Shown: one piece after another, positions 59,281 through 64,000 of the stretch
Layout of the letters: each line of letters opens with the position of its first letter
How positions within the stretch are numbered: position 1 is the stretch's first letter
NCBI GenBank assembly: GCA_038025085.1
Contig: CM076148.1
Span: 33,896,501 to 33,960,500, forward strand
Origin: Tetragonia tetragonoides
Lineage: Eukaryota > Streptophyta > Magnoliopsida > Caryophyllales > Aizoaceae
Direction of reading: 5' to 3'
Length of the DNA: 64,000 nucleotides
Position numbers and translations under genes: made by a program
Notes under the pieces: model-generated
What the model saw: only the letters and a program-made list of their open reading frames with translations
What the model was told of the DNA's origin: nothing
Databases searched by the model: none

Positions 59281-60060
59281 TGCATAAATGAATTCCCTAT
59301 GTGTTTTTTAATGGAATCATTTCTATAATTATGCATCTTCGGCCACTTGGTTAAATGTGTTTAGTGCATAGTAATGGGAATATGTTTTAGGGAAATGTGT
59401 TGCAAGAAGATATAGTTGGTTTGCATGATTACTCACTTAAGTAAGGTTGTGAAATTATCAAATTTGTGTTTTGATAAAACTAATACATTGCTTGAGAATG
59501 TATTGCATGATGATGAATGAACTATTGGACTTGTAAGAGATCATGTTTATTGTGAAAATATTGTGCCAATACTCGACTCTATGAAAGCAGGGAAGAGAAC
59601 AAGGACTGTATAGTTGTTCCTTCCATGACAGAAAGTGGAGTACTCGGGGGGAAATGTAACAACTCATGCACTTGGTCCCACCACTGTTCTTTGTGTAATA
59701 GAATGTTATAATAATGAGCAGCAAAAAAAAGACACTTTTCTTAAGTGTTCGATCTTACAAGCACAAGATCTCACTTCCTTTGGATTAAATCATTAGCAAC
59801 TTCATCAAGAAAATTCAAACTTCTTTGGTTCATATGTTTGTGATTTCTGTTGCATATTTTTCTAACATTAAAGAGCTTAACCTTGAGTTCTTGCAGAATC
59901 CCATTCAGGTTAACCCACATAAGAAGAGCTTAACAAATTCAAAAGAACAACGTTTGGCATTATGTAGTTGGAACCATAAACAAAGTGATACAATGAGACC
60001 ATGGTAAAGAACAAGCTAAACGGTGCAAGGGTACAACCAATGAGGAAAAATTGATTTGAT
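59281..60060 (+). pseudogene. Degraded Copia interior
   Basis: No domain is readable. By position it should be the integrase-to-RT interval of the same element. Codons do not stay open for more than about 60 residues. Confidence 0.35.
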
Positions 60061-60074
60061 AAAACCCTTGCCCC

Positions 60075-60960
60075 ATGAGTCATCTGTATCATTTAATTGT
60101 TTTTGCAAACATGGATATCATACTCTATCATATGTACATCAAACATGCTCTCTTGAATGCACACTTGAAAGATGATGTTTTTGTGAAACAACCTCTCTAT
60201 TTTGAAACTCAAGATTTTGCCAATCATGTTTTCAATATGGACAAACTCTCATCGCGGTTCAAAAACTCTAAAATTTGGAATTCATGTATGTTTGTCATAA
60301 TACAAAATGATTTGAAAAGAAGAAAGGTTGGTCACATATTATCTCTCATGGTCTTACATAATTTTTCTTTGTGGTAACTTATGTATGCAATATATTTGAT
60401 GCTAACAAGTGTTTGTGTAGAGATTGTGCTAAGTTGAAGACAATATAAAAATGAGTATGATCCGTAAGCTTAATTTCCTTTTTGAACATACAAATCAAGC
60501 TAGCAATGAAGTTGCATGGATAATCAACTTAAGTATCTCAAAAACTTGTGCAGAAGAATCTAATGGAGATGATCAAGCAAATGGATACAATAATTCTCAC
60601 ATTAACCAATATCGAGATGGACTAATTTGGTAAGAAGGTTAATGAGAAACCTAGTGAGTTACATTTGTCTTCTCCTTTACTTTATCACAAGTATGCTAGA
60701 TATTGTATTTATATGTTGGATTGTGTGCTTGTTTACAAACTTGTTTTAAATAAGACACACATGATAATCATTAACGCATATATTGAGATATTTTCAAGGG
60801 CATGATATTAGACATCATTTCTTGATAGTTATGTTGAAAAGAGATATATTCCATGAGTGTATGCATGAAATTATATTGCGGATGTGTTCATCAAAGCTCT
60901 AAGCAAATATTGATTTTAAGAAAATAAGGCTAGAGTTTTGCATGACTAAGATTAGCTAGG
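60075..60960 (+). pseudogene. Copia reverse transcriptase and RNase H remnants
   Basis: HMYIKHALLNAHLKDDVFVK followed by QPLYFE and HVFNMDKLSSRFK corresponds to the K.AFLNG.L.E.VY..QP..FE block of Copia RT. At 60395-60520, DANKCLCRDCAKLK and MSMIRKLNFL correspond to the later GEL.FFLG segment; the YVDD block itself is not preserved. Near 60875, YIADVFIKALSK matches the IADIFTKAL end of RNase H. Order and strand agree with the LTR and PBS upstream. Confidence 0.7.
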
Positions 60961-62480
60961 TTTATGCATTGTTTCCCCCAAGAAAAAAAAATGTGTGTGA
61001 ATAATTTGTGATTTGATGCATATATGAGCTAACATTGTTGTCATTTGCATGTCCGAATTTCAAGCTTGCAAAAAGTTTTGTTGCATGAGCTAATTGTTGA
61101 AAGACTCACTTTGATCATAGGATATTATCCTTATTGTTCTTAATTCGTCCAAAGTTTTGATCCAATATTTGTTGGGCATTTGTGTGGGATTTGATCTTAT
61201 TCTCTTCAAACCCTTTCACAAAATTGACCTTCACCATTTCATTCATCAAATCCAAACACTATCTCTCACCTCACCTCTCGCCCTTTTACTAATGAAACTC
61301 ACCCTTCAAACGAAATGAGACAATGATATAAATAAAGTCAATTGGCCATTAATTAAAGAAAAATAATACTTAATCAAAATTGAGAACTAGAAAAAACAAA
61401 AGAGGAAAAGAAACAAAAAGCAAAAAAGAAGAGAGAGTGATTGAAATAGAAAAAGGAGAGAGAGAAATTGAAGTTTTTTTTTGAAAAAGGAGAGAGCGAT
61501 ATTTAGAGATTGAAGTATGAAGAAGGACGAGAATGTGAAAGAAGGAAGCTATGTCAAAAAGGGAACAACCCAAAGCATGTGTTCTTTTCCTTGTTCCCTT
61601 GAGTTTGAAATGATAATCATTATGAAGATAAACCTCATATCTTCTACATACAATGAGAATGACGGTCTAATTCTGGAATTACTCTCTTTCCAGAAACTAA
61701 AGAGACATGAAGTAAAAAGTAAAAGTGCATGAAGGCAACCAATTGAGAAGATGGTTAAGACTTCAACTCTCATGGAGCATCCTCTGTCATCATCGCATGG
61801 AGTATAACTTTTACATCCCTTCAACTTACGCTATTCCTCGCTATAGCATCCTCAAAGAAGAAGAAACTTCTCACATGATTTCATAGAAAAATCCGTCACC
61901 GGCTAAGAAATGACTCCGACATTATCCACTATCAAGAAGAGGCTCATAGGTAAAACAACCTATTCATCTTGACCATTATGATGAGATATCGTCTTCAAAG
62001 GAGATGAAGGAGACATCAACACTTGATCCTCCAACCTTATTGTTCATTGAAAATGAAGAAAGAGACGGTGGTATCGAAAGATGTGGAGAACTCGGTTTAT
62101 TACTCATATGGAAGGTGGCCATGGTAATACCTTCATTCTCGAGTTCTTTATTTTTGTTGGTTGTGATGCTTTGATTGATAAAATCAAGGGTGATTGATAT
62201 ATTGTGTGGTTATGAGTCGTGACTTACCAAGAGAGATACTCTTGAACTTTTGAGATTTGTAACATAAAGAATGAGGAAATTGCTATTGAAGTTGGTGACT
62301 TCATTCATCATGAGGAACATTGTTCTTAAAGGAAAAAAAAGGGTATATCTATTCTGGTGGTCTCTATTTATGTCCTTATCTTGTTGCACCAATTGCTCTT
62401 GAAACTATATTGCCTGGATTTTACACTGGTCCTTCATTTGTTCCTTCGCATGTTCCCTCTCCTACCGAGAACATTTCTAG
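60961..62480 (+). other. Region between pol and the missing 3' LTR
   Basis: A purine run after CCCCCAAGAAAAAAAAA (near 60978) could be a polypurine tract, but no LTR follows it. Frames around 62320-62480 (VAPIALETILPGFYTG and Ser/Pro-rich text) flow towards a coiled-coil-like stretch beyond the hAT insertion. This position is where Sireviruses may carry an additional, envelope-like ORF; identity is not established. Confidence 0.35.
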
Positions 62481-62488
62481 TTCTCAAG

Positions 62489-63620
62489 TATTAGTGGCGG
62501 TCCCAGAAAATATAAAGTATGGGTGCAAAAGCCAACATGAGAAAAACCCTCAAGATAAGCGGTGTCAATTTCACCCACATCGGCGACATGTATTAGTATT
62601 TCATTTCTTATCGAAAACCACTCTAACCCCTCCACACATTACAAAAACAATAAGAAAAATAAAAATCAAAAATAAATTTTTAGAATAAAAAAACAAAATT
62701 ATATGAAAAATGTATCAATAAACAGCTCCTTTTAAACTTCTCCTAGATAACTCTCTTAGGCCCCTTTCTCTCTCCTTTCTTTCAACAGTAAACATATTTC
62801 CCATACCTCAAAAAAAATTAAAAAAAATTAAAAAAAAATTAAAACTTTCCCCCTCAACATGATAATAACCCTCTCTATTATCCCAATCATAAATTCATAA
62901 TCATAATCATAATCAAGGTCACAATAATAATTATAATTGATGCTCTCAAAATGTAAATCCACCCAAAACCCCAAATTTTACCCAAAATAATTTTCAACAA
63001 CAAGACAAATAAATGACCCAGTACTCCATTAGCTAAAATCAATGTCAAACAATAGTCAAAATCAAGGAACTCCAAATCAAAGAAACCCAACAATTAGAAC
63101 TCACTTGATCAAATTCCCAATCAAGGGTAGCTACACAAACAACAGCAACACGATTGAACAATCAGATACCAAGAAGAGGTTTATCAGTGAAAGTGTGAAA
63201 CTCAGAAGCTTGGTAATACTCAATGTCATGAGAGAGAACCCAGTACAATTGTACAAATATGAGATAGAGAGGAGAAAGGAGAGAGGAGAGAGGAGCGCGT
63301 GTATTTTACTGGTTTTGGTCGAGTGAGATGAGTATTTCACTATTACAGAATCACTTAGTTAGTGATTGACTTGATTGGGACCCTTATTCACGTGCATAGT
63401 GCACTTGTTTCAGTCTTATGTTTATTTCCCATCCTACCCTTACCTTATTTTCGTCAGTCATTTACATATTGTATGGGTGCAATGAAAATTTACCTAAATA
63501 GTATGGGTGTAAACGGTAGATAACTCCTTTAATCTCCCTCACTTAGAAAAGCGTCCACAAAAAGTTTTTAAAAGTATGGGGTCACGTGACCTCATACCCT
63601 AACCTTTGGGTCCGCCCCTG
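62489..63620. mobile_element. hAT-type non-autonomous transposon
   Basis: Flanked by the 8-bp direct repeat TTCTCAAG (62481-62488 and 63621-63628), the hAT target size. The right terminus inverted is CAGGGGCGGACCCA; the left is TAGTGGCGGTCCCAG at 62492 with three extra bases (TAT) before it. 1132 bp. It has no transposase; the interior has A+T-rich DNA and a GAGAGGAG run near 63280. It interrupts a Copia-associated open frame. Confidence 0.82.
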
Positions 63621-63628
63621 TTCTCAAG

Positions 63629-64000
63629 AGAACGTGGACAAGATAGAAATACTTGAAGGCAAAGTATAGGTTCTTGAAGAGATACTGAATTCAAAGAATG
63701 TTGAGTTGAAAGTTGATCAAAGTCAGATTGTTTTATGAGTTGATATGGTTGGTAGCCTACGGTAGTTTCGGTTTGGAGCATTCTATGTGTTAATCTCAAA
63801 CCTTGATCGAAAAAAAGACTTGATAACCCCTTGCAACATACTTAAAAAGGATACGTCTTCCTTTCCCAAACTTTCATTTTGTTTGTGGTAAGGAGTGTCA
63901 TTTCTAAATTGAAGAAGATGGGAGAACCAAGTTTTCTCGGCCTTTCATACACTTGCTCATATTCTTGCAGTGCTTTAGAGTGTCATTCTCTAATGACTAT
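63629..64000 (+). other. Continuation of the interrupted Copia-associated frame and window end
   Basis: Directly after the hAT, a coiled-coil-like frame (KIEILEGKV, a TAG near 63667, then VLEEILNSKNVELKV) runs to a TGA at about 63737. The remaining bases to 64000 show no gene I can support; the 3' LTR, if present, lies outside. Confidence 0.4.

Overview
The window is nuclear DNA from a flowering plant, probably a eudicot. It is A+T-rich and has plant-type introns (GT..AG with T-rich acceptors), an intronless VQ-motif gene, plant SINEs, a Stowaway MITE, a plant Helitron, a Sirevirus-like Copia element and several Ulp1/FAR1-type Mutator-derived genes. The mixture, and the SINE with a (TTG)-like tail, are compatible with Caryophyllales (spinach/chenopod type), but that is an impression and was not tested.

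Layout. 0-0.74 kb: 3' remnant of an unknown ORF. 1.2-16.5 kb: two tandem diverged copies (units 1 and 2, minus strand) of a multi-exon transposon-type gene. Each has an acidic N-terminus, an AT-hook, a mobile/DUF1985-like domain, an NLS region and an Ulp1-like C48 domain. Behind each 5' end lies an array of a 168-bp tandem repeat (7.4-8.1 and 14.2-16.5 kb). 16.5-24.6 kb: a cluster of four small genes I do not recognise; three have the same TATAAATAG box and two are recent duplicates. A SINE, a CACTA-type terminus and telomere-like repeats are interspersed. 24.6-25.0 kb: a LINE endonuclease fragment. 26.0-28.3 kb: unit 3, a more decayed mobile-domain gene with a 24-residue acidic repeat and a PB1-like N-terminus. 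28.5-31.2 kb: a Helitron with a clear 3' hairpin and CTAG end. 32.7-33.6 kb: a SINE and a Stowaway MITE. 36.1-36.5 kb: a VQ-motif protein gene, the only ordinary host gene I can name. 36.9-37.2 kb: an Au-like SINE.

39.4-53.2 kb: a block holding a nearly complete Ulp1-type gene (one TGA beside the catalytic His), a FAR1-type MULE transposase pseudogene, and a plant-transposon-protein gene ending in five phase-0 exons of exactly 66 nt. The 8-bp palindromes GGTGCACC and GGTCGACC recur throughout this block. 53.5-54.4 kb: a MULE with 91-bp terminal inverted repeats. 55.0-64.0 kb: a degenerate Sirevirus-like Copia element (2.03-kb 5' LTR, PBS, gag/PR/IN/RT/RH remnants) carrying a 1.13-kb hAT insertion.

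Functionally the window is mostly a transposon graveyard around one VQ gene. The most noteworthy items are the 66-nt exon array, the palindrome-rich Ulp1/FAR1 block, the shared loss of catalytic residues in the duplicated Ulp1 genes, the 168-bp arrays, and the unrecognised small-gene cluster. All reading was by eye; no alignment or database search was run.
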